Of a stretch of 64,000 nt of DNA, positions 11,356 through 22,226 are shown piece by piece. Position numbers and translations under genes: made by a program. Under the pieces are notes generated by a model, which did no database searches, was not told the DNA's origin, and was given only the letters and a program-made list of their open reading frames with translations. Positions within the stretch are counted from its first letter, which is position 1, and every line of letters starts with the position of its first letter. Origin of the DNA: Gyromitra esculenta (lineage: Eukaryota > Ascomycota > Pezizomycetes > Pezizales > Discinaceae); assembly GCA_038503075.1 (NCBI GenBank), contig JBCAML010000009.1, positions 1,302,001-1,366,000 of the forward strand. Direction: 5' to 3'.

Positions 11356-13335
11356 ACTGAGAGTAGTAGAGAGTGGGGGATGAGGGTAGCACGCGAATTT
11401 AAGGGGTATGTAGTTGTAGAACAGAAATTGAGGCTGAAAAATCCACGGTGGCTGGCGAGGGAAGAAGAGACGCCTGGGAGATGCGAGAAAGGAGCGCTAT
11501 AAAGGAAGGATAAAGGAACAAGGAGAAGGAAAGAAAGAAAGCAAGAACAATACGAAAATAAAAATAAAAATAAGAAACGAGCCCAGGTAGAGAGAGAGGC
11601 GCTCGACCGGGGCGAGGCTTTCTGCTAGGAGGTATTAAAGCAAGCGGCCGCCGTGGGAAATTACAACTGCTGTAAAGAGTCGGAATCGTGGCGGTGCAGC
11701 CTGCTGGGTGTGTGGCGTAGTCGTGCGGATCAACCTCCGATGTTTCATTAAGCCGCGCGTTGCATGGCGCGCCGTTAGCCCTCCTGCGCGCTTTTGCACG
11801 CCGAAACCCCGAACCCGAACCCGGACTCCGAGGACCCGATTCCATCCTCCAATGAATTCGCTTCCGTAGCCTTCATATCCCCAGCATCTCATTCGAGTAC
11901 CGTACTTTAGCATCTGGAAACAGACCGTGCGGTTGATAAACAACTGGCTCTTCGTCTGGAACCCGCATAAATATAGGGCATCCCCTTCTGCAGGCCGATG
12001 TGTCAGACAAGGAACGGTTAAAGTAGCACTTGGTGTCAACTCCCCCCTGCCCAGATATGTATCGGTTATTGATTCCGCTGTCAGCTTCATGGTTGACGAT
12101 CATTGACCTCTTGGCGTTATGCCTTGTTCCTCGAACCTCAACCGCGAACGAGACCTGCCCACGAATACGTAGCTCTTTTCTTTTCTCGATACCATCATGT
12201 CTTTCATTATGTCAGTCTGGTTGAGTGCTTGTCCTCTAACATCTCGGCGTCTCCGTGTTGAATATCTGTCGCCGTACTAGAGGCCAAGGAACAATTGGAA
12301 GACTCCCTAATATACAGATGTTGTTCCTATCTCTTGGCTAAAGCGATTGGCTGAACACACGGACTGATATTGTTCTCGGCCGTCAGTTGATGTTAATAAA
12401 GCGATCTTTTCCTATAGTAGACGGGGGTACAGTCCTCTCACGTGAATCCCTTAGTTAATCATTAAGCTTCCGATGTCTTAGGTAGAAGAACAACCAATGA
12501 GCGGAATTTGGTTGTCTTGGGTAGTCGTCATCCGCCATCTAGTAAATCCCTACTAATACTAAATACAGTGAACCTTCCAGTTTCGATCTAACCAGGAATT
12601 TCTCGAGGTGCTCGATATCAGGATCTGTGAGAAGCGCTAATTTAAACAAACAAACAAGAACATTAGTGATATCAGTCGTCTATTAAAAAGCCTTCCCCAA
12701 TCTCACCTAGTCTAGAGTTTAGCTCTTCAAATTCGCTTTAGAGACGTGCTAAGTAGATAGCTAACCCTTAGCATAAAAGCATAGGCAACCACCATCTGGC
12801 TTCGTCGTGAGATTCCTTTGATATTTCTGTTGTTGGAGTTTTTTATTTTCTCTAGCGTCTAGTCACGCTTTTCTTGATATTGTGTTGAACAATACTAACA
12901 GCACAATGCTAAGGATCATCAAGGAAAAAATTCATTTGCGGCAACAACGAAAAAAAGCCTTCGATAAAATGGGCGCAAATTCGCTTCAGTAAAAATTAGT
13001 GATGGCTAGTAGTGCTTAGAATTTTTAATTATAGTGTGGGTTCCAAGGCCTTGTGACATTACCAAGAGCCCAGATTCTCCCTCTCCACCGACTTTTCGAA
13101 GAACCGGCTTCGTCCGTGACAATTAATTCCTTTGACACTCTCTCATACGTGAGCTTCTACTTGAATCTAGTTGCATACTTTAGTCACTCCCACTCGCTCC
13201 AATTATTCTCTTCGTAATAGTATATAATAGAGGGTCGCACCTACGTTTCATTCCCTTTCTCCACCTACATTCTTGTCGGCCAAACCCCCCTCCACCTTTC
13301 TCTGAAAGCAATACCTTCCTACCCCGGATGCAGCA
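11356..13335. other. Intergenic region, no supported gene
   Basis: The first part is the likely promoter of the SUR1-type gene, with a purine-rich 5' leader (11510-11580). A 151-codon frame at 12090-11635 on the minus strand and an overlapping 76-codon frame show no recognisable domain. The last 150 bp carry a TATA-like TATATAATAG near 13221 and a pyrimidine-rich stretch ahead of the secreted-protein gene. Confidence 0.5.
13220..13335 (+). promoter_or_regulatory. Putative core promoter of the small secreted protein gene
   Basis: TATATAATAG lies about 115 bp before the ATG at 13336, followed by a C/T-rich stretch (13250-13320) of the kind common in transcribed leaders of filamentous fungi. 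Inference from sequence only. Confidence 0.4.
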
Positions 13336-13923
13336 ATGATGATTTTCCTCTTCCAAATCTTCGTGGCTTTTTTCTACACAGCTTTTATTGCGGCGTTGCC
13401 GGTTGAGCTCTCACCGAGAGATCAGGCTTTGAATATCAGGCAAACCGATTGGGGTAACTACGTCTACATTTCCAGTATCACCTCTGGACTCATCGGACAG
13501 AACTTGGCCGCGATCTCCATTCCAGGTGTGAGTCCTCCTTCTCTTCATCCTCCTCCTCCTCCTCCTCTCCCTACCCATAAAGCGAGCCCGTACTAACAAG
13601 AATAGAATCGTGCTGCATGTCCTGGCGAAATCTATGATCTCCAGTCCTGCTCCGAGAGCTGGGAATCCGAATGTATGGACGAGCGCTGGGCTTTCGAGTG
13701 GTGTCTCCAGAATAGGTTTGTCTAGCCATACCCCCCCTCTCTCTCATCCTCTTCTTGTTAACTTCGGCGATGCTGTAGGATTACCTACCTCACGTGTGGT
13801 GCTCAATGGCTTAACATGACTCTCGGGTGCATGGCCTACGACTCGGCATACTGCGTCTCCACCCTCATCACCCTCCAGAACTGCGCCACGGCAATCACCA
13901 TCCCCACCGAGCCTCCCCCGTAG
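13336..13923 (+). CDS. Small secreted eight-cysteine protein
   Basis: Three exons, 13336-13527, 13606-13715 and 13779-13923, encode 148 residues. The first about 20 residues (MMIFLFQIFVAFFYTAFIAA) form a clear signal peptide. A linker rich in Ser/Ile follows, and all eight cysteines lie after residue 65 with spacing of roughly 10-18 residues, two being in short W-rich contexts (SCSESWESEC, RWAFEWCLQN). It ends in TIPTEPPP. The spacing does not fit hydrophobins (no CC pairs) or obvious CFEM domains. I do not recognise the family; an extracellular or cell-wall role, or an effector-like role, is inference. Both introns are short and have canonical borders, supporting a real gene. Confidence 0.75.
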
Positions 13924-14620
13924 TCTCTTCCACAGATTCAGGACCGCAAGAGCCTCTAGTCGAGTTTCCTGAAAATGCGGATGGATGAGAAGAATCTAGT
14001 GGAATATAAGAAGAAGGGAGGAAGGATAGAGTCATGCTGCACATATGACTTTTTTTCTAACCTCGTTTTTCTCTGTGGAAGTGGAAGGTGGGCTTTGTAA
14101 AAAGATAACTTTTTATTTATTTAGGGGTTTCTTTATTGGCCTTTCCTATATTGTATTTCTCTCTCTCTCTCTCTTGTACAGAAAGATCCCGCTTTGGTCG
14201 GTGGGATTTTGTTGTTGTTTATTTCATTAGGTACATTCAACCCGGAGGTTATGGTACTTCGGTGGGATTTTACTGTAGTTTAATAATTAGCTATTTTACG
14301 AGGGTTGAATATTATCTTGATGATGCTGCCTTTCGGATGTGTGTGGTTCTGTAAAGAAGTGTTGCATTGCAGTCCCCCGTGTAGAGGTATGGTGGTGAAG
14401 ATGAGGTGTAGATGTAAAATGGTCGAGTGACTGTTTATGATTGTATGTTCTTGTCCGACGTCGATGGGAAGAAAGAAAAATCGGCACGTATAGATAATCT
14501 AGACTAGATCAACCAGCAGTTCTGGAAGATACACGTAGCGAGCGAGTCTCGTGCTTAGTTATTCGCTTCGTACTGGGAAAATCGCCTTGAAGCCCCCCCA
14601 AAAGTATATGTTTCCATCCC
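13924..14620. other. 3' flank with CT repeat, no gene seen
   Basis: Contains a (CT)n run at about 14159-14174 and T-rich sequence, plausibly the 3' UTR and downstream of the secreted-protein gene. No coding signal. Confidence 0.45.
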
Positions 14621-14708
14621 TGGTATGTGGCGGAGTGGTTAGCTAGCACCTTACTCTACATACCAGCTGGCTATTCAGGGGGAGCGCTCCGGTTCAAACC
14701 TCAGCGCG
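14621..14708 (+). other. tRNA-like element with A and B boxes (tRNA relic or SINE head)
   Basis: TGGCGGAGTGGT (14628-14639) matches a tRNA A box and GGTTCAAACC (14691-14700) matches a B box, 52 bp apart, the right spacing for an RNA polymerase III internal promoter. A proper cloverleaf does not form: the T stem pairs poorly and the acceptor ends do not match. CTGGTATGT near 14620 is inverted as ACATACCAG near 14659. This fits a decayed tRNA or the head of a SINE better than a working tRNA. Confidence 0.4.
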
Positions 14709-15358
14709 GTTAAACTCTGGAGGAGGGAGGTGGTCCACTTGGTGGCCCATCAAACTTTTGTCACATAGAACATAGAATTTTCCTCTGGTGCTTGTGCTGT
14801 ACGTAATTGGATGGCTGGACCCTCAAAATCCATCATCTTTTTCAACCTTCATGCTTTTCGTGTCCACGGGGCAATAAATAATAGTTGGCGGACGACCTTC
14901 CGTTGCATGAGTATGTCATATGTCGAGCTTTATTCATCGATTCAAGGAATCACGCCACCCCCCATCACTCGAGCATTACACGTATGTGCCGCCAGAACAA
15001 CATCACTCACCAACGAAGACGCCCAAGACGCACCACAGCAGCAGTGGATGGAAGTGACCGTAGTAGCTAGCCAGTACCCGAAGGACAAATCTCATAGGCT
15101 ATGTAACTGAAAAAGCAAGTCCCCTATTCCTACAGGAACATACGTGGACTTGTTGCAGGAGACTCTCGTACCACCAATCAGTCTCCATGAGCGACGCCAA
15201 ATGACTTACAATTTGTATATCTAGTAGATAAAATACTATGTGACTAAGTGCAAGCTATTTAGTATTTTGACATACCCTCAGCGCATTTACCACACAACAC
15301 CCACTGCCACAATCACCACTACTTCCATCCAGTTCAACCCCTACAGATATAACGAAAA
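14709..15358. other. Intergenic, no supported gene
   Basis: A 99-codon frame at 14811-15110 overlaps a second frame at 14885-15070, and neither resembles a protein family. The final 100 bp are C/A-rich and look like the 5' leader of the APH-family gene. Confidence 0.4.
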
Positions 15359-16414
15359 ATGGGTTCCGCCAGCTCCAAAGCCTGGATCATCGGGAAATAT
15401 CTCTCCATCCACCAAGATCTACAGTCCATCCTCAACAGCAGCCTTCACCCCACTGCCTCCCACCCGAAACCTCCTGCGACAACCAAGATCACAGATCTAT
15501 CCGGCAGCGTCAAAATCGTAGAGTTGTTAACTCCAGAGGATAAAGAACCGGGCGCACGCTTTCTCCTCTGTTTCCCTAAGGAAGGCAGTCTCCCGACCCA
15601 ACTGCTCGCTGAAGTTGGATGTCTGCTCTACGTTAGATTGCACACTACCATTCCTGCTCCGCACGTCTACGCTTGGTCTGATGAGACTGGGCACGAGTAT
15701 ATCGCGCGGGAGTATATCGAGGGTGAGCGTTTGAGCGCGGTCTGGCCTAGGTATACTGAGGATCAAAAGCAGGCCATGGTGGAGAAGCTGGCAAAGGTTA
15801 TGGCTGAGATGGTGGAAGTGAAGTTCGACAAGATTGGTGGAATCATGCCAGACGGGACGTTGGGTCCAGTCCCTGGACAGCCGAGAGGGAGTAAGCTGGG
15901 AATTTTTGACGCGGGACCTTACGCTACTGTTCAGGAATACCGCGAGATCTACCCTGAGGATCCTCCCGTACACGGCGTACCCATCGTCCCGGTCCCTGAA
16001 ACGGATCATGGTTCCAAGGAAATGCTCATACCAGCCATCCACTCTGAGCTCAAATTCCAGGAGACTCTACCCTCTAAACCTTCGTCCCAGCTCGATGAAC
16101 CATTCGTCCTTTGTCATCGAAACTTTAGCGGGAGAAATGTTCTTGTGCAAGGGACTGATATAGTCGGTGTGATCGGCTGGGACTTTGCTGGTGCCTATCC
16201 TCTGAGCAAAGCTTTCCGTGCTGGCCCGGTCATTGTTATCGAATTCCTGGACGACAAAAACAAGGAGAGCTTGATTTGGAGTGAGAGAGTGATGAGTTTG
16301 ATGGGAGAGGTGTTGAAGGAGAAAGGTTGGAAGGACGAAGCGGTTGAGTGGTTGGTTGGAGTTGGTCAGGCTGATAAAACGGTCAGTGATGCTGTCGTTG
16401 AAAATCCCTTCTGA
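15359..16414 (+). CDS. APH/choline-kinase-fold protein, probable pseudokinase
   Basis: A single 351-codon exon; ATG lies in a good context (aaaaATGG). The overall plan is that of the phosphotransferase family PF01636: an N-lobe with the EVGCLLYVRLHTTIPAPHVYAW stretch containing the conserved Glu, the hinge region EYIAREYIEGERL, a helical C-lobe, then the catalytic loop and the metal loop. In the catalytic loop, LCHRNFSGRNVLV (about 251-263), the expected HxD aspartate is Asn255, although Asn260 is kept. In the metal loop the expected IDW aspartate is Gly273 (VIGWDFAG). With both acidic residues replaced, phosphotransfer is unlikely; a binding or regulatory role is inference. The rest of the frame is intact, so this is not simple decay. 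The substrate of the family members is usually unknown in fungi. Confidence 0.8.
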   Translation: MGSASSKAWIIGKYLSIHQDLQSILNSSLHPTASHPKPPATTKITDLSGSVKIVELLTPEDKEPGARFLLCFPKEGSLPTQLLAEVGCLLYVRLHTTIPAPHVYAWSDETGHEYIAREYIEGERLSAVWPRYTEDQKQAMVEKLAKVMAEMVEVKFDKIGGIMPDGTLGPVPGQPRGSKLGIFDAGPYATVQEYREIYPEDPPVHGVPIVPVPETDHGSKEMLIPAIHSELKFQETLPSKPSSQLDEPFVLCHRNFSGRNVLVQGTDIVGVIGWDFAGAYPLSKAFRAGPVIVIEFLDDKNKESLIWSERVMSLMGEVLKEKGWKDEAVEWLVGVGQADKTVSDAVVENPF

Positions 16415-17091
16415 GATATCATGGCGATGGGGGTAGAAGTGAGAGATACGGAGGTAGAGATAACGTTGAAGTAGCGCGAGAAAAAGTACGAGAACATCAT
16501 CCGAAAATAAATACTTTTCAACATGGAAATTTTCGGGCCCTGGTGAAGCAAGGTATTTTCGAGTAACTTACAAGTCCTCATTCTTCTAATATCCCTTTGC
16601 AACCATATCACATGCTCCTTCCTTCAATTTGCTCGTCGTAACACTCTCAATCTCCTTACTACATGTACTACCATAAACCATGCTTCTCAGCATGCACAAC
16701 AGCTGTTTCAACGTTATGTAGCCAGAAGTGTTCTAAAAAATTACAAACCTTACTACCACCGCCGGGACACATAATCTGAATAGTGCATTACATGTAACTT
16801 CGTGTAGCCTTCACTAACTCACAGAAGCTGGTTTCTTTAATTTGCCTATCCTCGCTCATCTATGTCTATAGGACCAATAGCAAAGAGCTGAGTATATACA
16901 TTGATTGATGCGAGTGATGATTCATGTTTTCATGTAACACCGACAGGTAAAAAAATAAATAGTGGATACAGTGTAATCGAACCAAATCCTAGCCAAATCT
17001 CTTATAAACCTGCTTGCTGGTATGGAATACAGTCCATCTCCCTTCCTCCATCTATCCATCCACCCAAGCACTTATAGGACACCCTTGGTAC
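16415..17091. other. Intergenic, no gene seen
   Basis: Lies between the 3' end of the APH-like gene and the 3' end of HIS3 (convergent). It contains two copies of the palindrome TACATGTA (about 16660 and 16790) and nothing that looks coding. Confidence 0.5.
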
Positions 17092-17983
17092 CTACACAGC
17101 CGTATCAGCAGCCATGCCATCGAGGGGGGTATACAAAAGGGTGGATAACATACTAGGAACATCATTACTCCCCGTCCGTGTCGTTGCCTCCTTGATCGCA
17201 ATTGCCAAAGCCTTAAACGCACTCTCTGCCCTGTGATGATCGTTGAACCCTCTCAAACAATCCACGTGAAGCGTGACACCAGCAGCCTGCGCAAAGCTCT
17301 CAATAACATGCGGGATCATCTCGCAGCTCAGATCCCCAATCTTCTCTCGCTTCAGCCCGAGCTCAACTACGGCATAGGGGCGATTCGAAAGATCAACGAC
17401 CGCTCTCGACAAGGCCTATTTTTCGAAGAAGAAGAAAAAAATCCCCCATGAGCGCGAACCAGCCAGGAAGGAAGGAAGGTAGAAGAGAGTGAGAATGGCG
17501 GGCCGGGGTGGGAGGGGTTTACCTCGTCGAGAGGAGCGAATCCAGTTCCGAACCTCTTGTACCCTCGGATTGGACCAAGCGCCTCTTTGAACGCTACACC
17601 GAGAGCAATTGCACAGTCTTCGGCAGTGTGGTGATCATCGACTATTTCCCCCTCCCCCCAATGAGTAGTTAGTTAGTCGGCCCATTGGCTATGGACTGGG
17701 AGGTGAGGGAAAACTAACTATGCAAATCACCCTTGCATTCCAAGCTCAAGCTCCACCCAGAATGCTTCGCCAATGCATGCAGCATGTGATCCAGGAACCC
17801 AATTCCAGAATTCACGGCGATTGACTGTTTGTCGGACGCCTGTGTAGCATGGCTCTCGCTACCCACAGTTTCTGCGGAAGGGATGAGAGTTTCGAGAGAG
17901 CCGCCGTCGAGTGAAATGGCAATTTGGATCTTGGTCTCGTTTGTGTTTCGGTTTACAACGGCCGTGCGTGTAGATTCCGCCAT
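17092..17983 (-). CDS. HIS3: Imidazoleglycerol-phosphate dehydratase
   Basis: Catalyses the sixth step of histidine synthesis: removal of water from imidazole glycerol phosphate, in the cytosol. Three exons, 17983-17719, 17641-17523 and 17415-17092, give 235 residues, a normal fungal length. Metal-binding motifs are intact: [16 protein letters not shown] and [16 protein letters not shown], later [13 protein letters not shown]. The substrate-binding stretch [27 protein letters not shown] spans the second splice. Both introns have GT..AG borders and preserve phase, and the first splits the Ile codon of HIDDHH. Yeast HIS3 is under general amino acid control; no clear Gcn4-type TGACTC was verified here. 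Confidence 0.95.
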
Positions 17984-20900
17984 TGTTTTTATTTTTATTT
18001 TGCGGGAGTTGGTAGTAGGGGGGATGTTTGTTGCTGGCGTGGAACTGAGTCAAGTCCCCAAGGATTGAGGTGAAGATTTTTGGCTGTGTAACAGTCACGT
18101 GATGGAGGAGCTCCCGAGTGATGTCTCGTGGCCATGGTAATTGCCGAACTCCCCGTTCCATACAGCTCCTACATCTACAGCCCCATCGCCACTGAAATAG
18201 TGTCGTCAGTAGCAACTCTAGGCCTAGGTGTATATACACCAAATCCGCTCCCATGAGAAATACTTGAGACCAAACAGAAAATAGCAGCTTCGAAGCCAGC
18301 CTGGTGAATGCACAGCAGATTGAAAGGTATACTTTGTATACCCACAACGCGATGGCCAAGTCTGATCACTGGCATGGCTATAGCACTATGAAGCTCCAAG
18401 CTAACTCAAACATTTGAAGTAAACCCCGACCCCATTCAACTAATCGAGCGGGTAATTGTAATCTCCTAACCTGTCTCGATGGTCAACTAATTATATAAGG
18501 ATCCAGGTTACCGTGCCTAGTTATCCCCTACCTACATTCAAGAAAATATATCTGATCTTACAAAATCAAAGAAAATATCCCGCTTTAAACCTAAAACAAT
18601 CGAGACCACATGCAGAGTAGCTATAGCTATCTACCTACACCTCTTACTCGATCACAATTACTGCCCATGCGCAATCTACACACGAGAACGCACTCCTTGA
18701 ATAAAAAAGCAAACAATCCATATCGGAGTTCTGGACGGAGGCCGCCAGTACCCTCATCGTGAACCACCCGCGCGCTACAGTCCGGTAACCCGCGAGCCAG
18801 ACATGAGGGTACAGAAAATTCCTGCCATAATCGTCGGAGGTCTCCGGTGGTGCGAAATATTTGCTTTTGCTTTTCGAACAAATGCAGTGTTACATGTAGT
18901 ATTTGTAGCCCTAGCCCTGACGATGTGAGACATGTGGAGGCGAACAGTATCGAGCGGGACGCATGGAAGCCGCTGCACACGCAGGTATTAGATGTCTCAA
19001 GAGTGTATCTTAATCTTTTGTAGCGGATATCTTCAGTAGTGAACTTCAGAAATAATCCTCCAGCTGCAGGTCGACAGCTGAGCTCAAGTTTGGGTTAATC
19101 TGGATGACGATTGACTGGTATGAGATTTCAGACTTTGGCCGTAGCTTTATGCACGGGACCGATATTAAGAACGGCCTTTGCAATTTAGCAATGGATGTAT
19201 GTGTTAATGAGGGCTCGTCTTGGAGATGATGTTAGAGTCTGAACTCCGAGGATGTAGACCCGGGGACTGTCTGTATGGCCAGCCTTACAACCCCCATACT
19301 ACCAAATGCTGCTGCTACCCTACTAAACACGTGTTTGGAACTAATCTAGGAATGGATTTCCATTCTAATTGAGCGGATCTGCAAATCCCGCTTGCTTAGT
19401 TGTGCGATTGGCTGTACCGCGTTCCTGAAATATCCAGGCACGTGCGCACGTCTTTCCTTTATTCCAGAGTACTTTTTGTAGAGCACAGCCCACGACAGAA
19501 CAACCGACACAAGATCAATTAATACGGATAGTAGGTAAAGCAAAGTCTGAAATATCAACCTAGCTCTGCTGGACCGGAACCTCTGAGCACATCCCTTTCT
19601 TCTAGTTAAACTCAGCCTCCTCTCCACATACCTAATCAACTACTTCTCCACAGAGCCCCAGGGCATGATTTAGATCACAGGCGACCCTCCTTCACGCGTA
19701 CACTGCCATCAAAACTCCTCTGTACCGCACCAAGATAAACTACCACCCACTATACTCCAGAAGAATATACTAAGATACTCGTCCACTTATGAACCTAGTT
19801 CAGTTCCCCCCCCAGGAGTCAATTAAAATTAAGCACCAAGAACCGCACCTACCTCCTAGCCAACCAGCACAACCACCATACTCTACTCTACATACCAAGA
19901 ACTAACCTCCCCCACCAAACCCCAACCAGCCATACCGAACCCTAACCATGCCCAGCACAGTTAACTATAATGCCTTAGTAGCTAGTATCCATCCTACTAA
20001 GCCAGCTTTTCGCACAGAAACAAAATGACCCGACAGCCCTACCATGCCAAGCATCGCGATGATCCTCTACACTGAAAATGTAGGTATATAGCGAGAATAG
20101 CTTGCGTGTTGCAGGTGGCGTTGCGGTGGTGTGAGCGTGGGAAGTTATTCGCGCAGTGGGCCTGGCTGTAGATGTAGCTGTAGTTGGTTTAAAGTTGGTT
20201 TTTGGGGTGGGGTGGCTGTGGTCTTGCAATTGGCTTAGCATTCCCACCTGTACTAGTAGACGGGCAGTATTCGAGGAGGTTAATGATACAGGCCTTGTAA
20301 GTATCAGGCGTCAGCGGAGCTCGTAACTCAATGTACAGCATTTTTTTATCCGCCAGTTGATCATGACCGGTTATTGTATACTACATGCAGTACACCGACT
20401 TATCAGACGACAGATATGAATACCAGCGACATAATCCAACAGCATAGGTATTGCGATAACACTTCTATCAGAGATTACTAAAAAAGCAAAATAGCCGGAT
20501 TAAGTATCTAGCTATATTTCCATCCATTAACATAGCTGTCTGGCTACATGTAGCTAGCTACCTACCTACATTCACTATCGGCGACTGGACATCTCGGCGT
20601 TTGGCTATTAACGCCACCCTGCACTTTTAGAGGTTTACTGATCGCTTCTTATCAATACCTATTCCACACTGTATGTATTCTAATCTATATGCAACAACCC
20701 GCCAGGTGCTATTACCGCCAGGACAGCTCTCTGCGGTAATTCATATAAACACTTTTATTATTATCCTGATTCCAAAGCTGAAACAACTGCAGCGATATAT
20801 ATGCAGATTTCCAATTCAGCACCTGGGCGCTAGCCTAGAAGGGATGAGCGGAACGAAACAAAACCACAACACACGCGATCCAACGGAGATCGCGATACTG

Positions 20901-22226
20901 TAGAACACCAACCGATACAATACAATACCGCAAGACAGCAAGACAGAGGCGTCTAGTTCAAGGTTGCAGAGAGAGCAAAAACTCCTATCGCGAATCATTG
21001 GAGGCCTCCGATAGAGTAGAGTAGAGTAGTGTAATCAAGCCTTGCCTTTGCGCTGGAATGCAACTTTTTGTTTTTCTTCTTCTTTCTTCTTCTCCAAAGC
21101 GCGAAGGATTTTAAACTCTATGCTGCGTGTCCAAGATTCAGCAATACAGATGGGTGGGTGGATGGGTGGACGGCTGTCTCAGGAAACCACCACCATGCAC
21201 GATACTGAGAGTGTTCCTCCCGTATCTACTCTAACACCCACATCTCCAAGCGAGTAAGTCTGCGAATTAGGGCTCTCTCATTTGAAATATGCGATCGCAC
21301 CCCCCTCGGAATCTGGCCAAGCCGGCCGCGGGAAGCCCAGAAAAAAAAGAGCTCGCCCATGGGAAGGAAAGATAGGTACATGTATTGGTGGGGCCGCCAA
21401 TGCCCGGTGAGGCAGGTCGCGCGTGCGGCCGTCTCCGCTAAGGTCTGGCGTCGGTCGTCGCCCCAAGCCCAATACATACAGCGTTAGTAAGCCACTGTCT
21501 TTTTCCCTGAGCTCTTTTTTCTTTGGTGGTGGTGGTTCAGGGTGAATTGGTATCTATCTCTCGTGGAACATGCAGAATAGTAATTGATGATAATACCAGC
21601 CAGTAATGGGAATCCTCTTCGCCGTTGCTCGGTGATGGCGGCGACGCCGTGTACCAGGCGCCCCAGTAGAGTAAAGAATCCCAGGGCCCACCCACATGTT
21701 AGGATAAGCAAGCGGTATTTCGGTCCCTGGCCATCGGTGCAGCCAGGGTCAATGGTCGAAAACTAGATTATCTTTCGGAGAATCTAGCGAGATGGCCCCC
21801 GAGAGGGAGAGGGAGGGAGGAAAGAAAAGTATTTCCAGAACAAACACCCTCCAGATCTTGATCGCTGCTCTTTTTTTCTTTTTCTTCTCTAACTGCTGCC
21901 CAGTCGCAAAACACCAATCCACACCCTGCGTTACGATAGATAGATTATCGTATCGCCGGTATTCCGTGAGTGTGTAGTGTGGGCATTACTTGCTGTGGGG
22001 TGATTGTAGAAAACAGATAAAGCTGGATCACCTCTTCAGGTTTTCGGATCCCTTCAATAGCCGGCAGATTATATCCCCTCGCCACAGAATACCCGGAATA
22101 TCACTCTGCGACGACGACGGCGACGACTACTGCTACTGGACTTGAGGTCTGGCACCTGTTGACGGCACTCGAACAGAACAAACAGAAACAGCAGCCAGTT
22201 GCTCTAACGTCTCCCACTCCAGCGCA
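17984..22226. other. Long gene-free stretch
   Basis: Over 4 kb without a supported gene. The short frames have no family resemblance and no matching splice structure. TACATGTA occurs near 18893, 20545 and 21377. The left end is the HIS3 promoter. The right end (from about 21900) is the promoter of the purine permease gene. Confidence 0.5.
21935..21954. promoter_or_regulatory. Cluster of GATA sites upstream of the purine permease
   Basis: Two tandem GATA cores and two inverted ones (TATC) fall within about 20 bp, some 275-290 bp before the permease ATG. In Aspergillus, purine permeases are induced through the GATA factor AreA together with UaY. Clustered GATA cores are therefore expected, but this site is inferred from sequence only. 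No CGG-N6-CCG UaY site was confirmed next to it. Confidence 0.4.

Noticed and set aside
11635..12103. Overlapping 151- and 76-codon minus-strand frames upstream of the SUR1-type gene
   Set aside because: No domain or composition typical of a protein, two frames compete, and the stretch overlaps the likely promoter and leader of the neighbouring gene.
14811..15110. 99-codon plus frame before the APH-like gene
   Set aside because: No recognisable feature and a second overlapping frame; likely chance.
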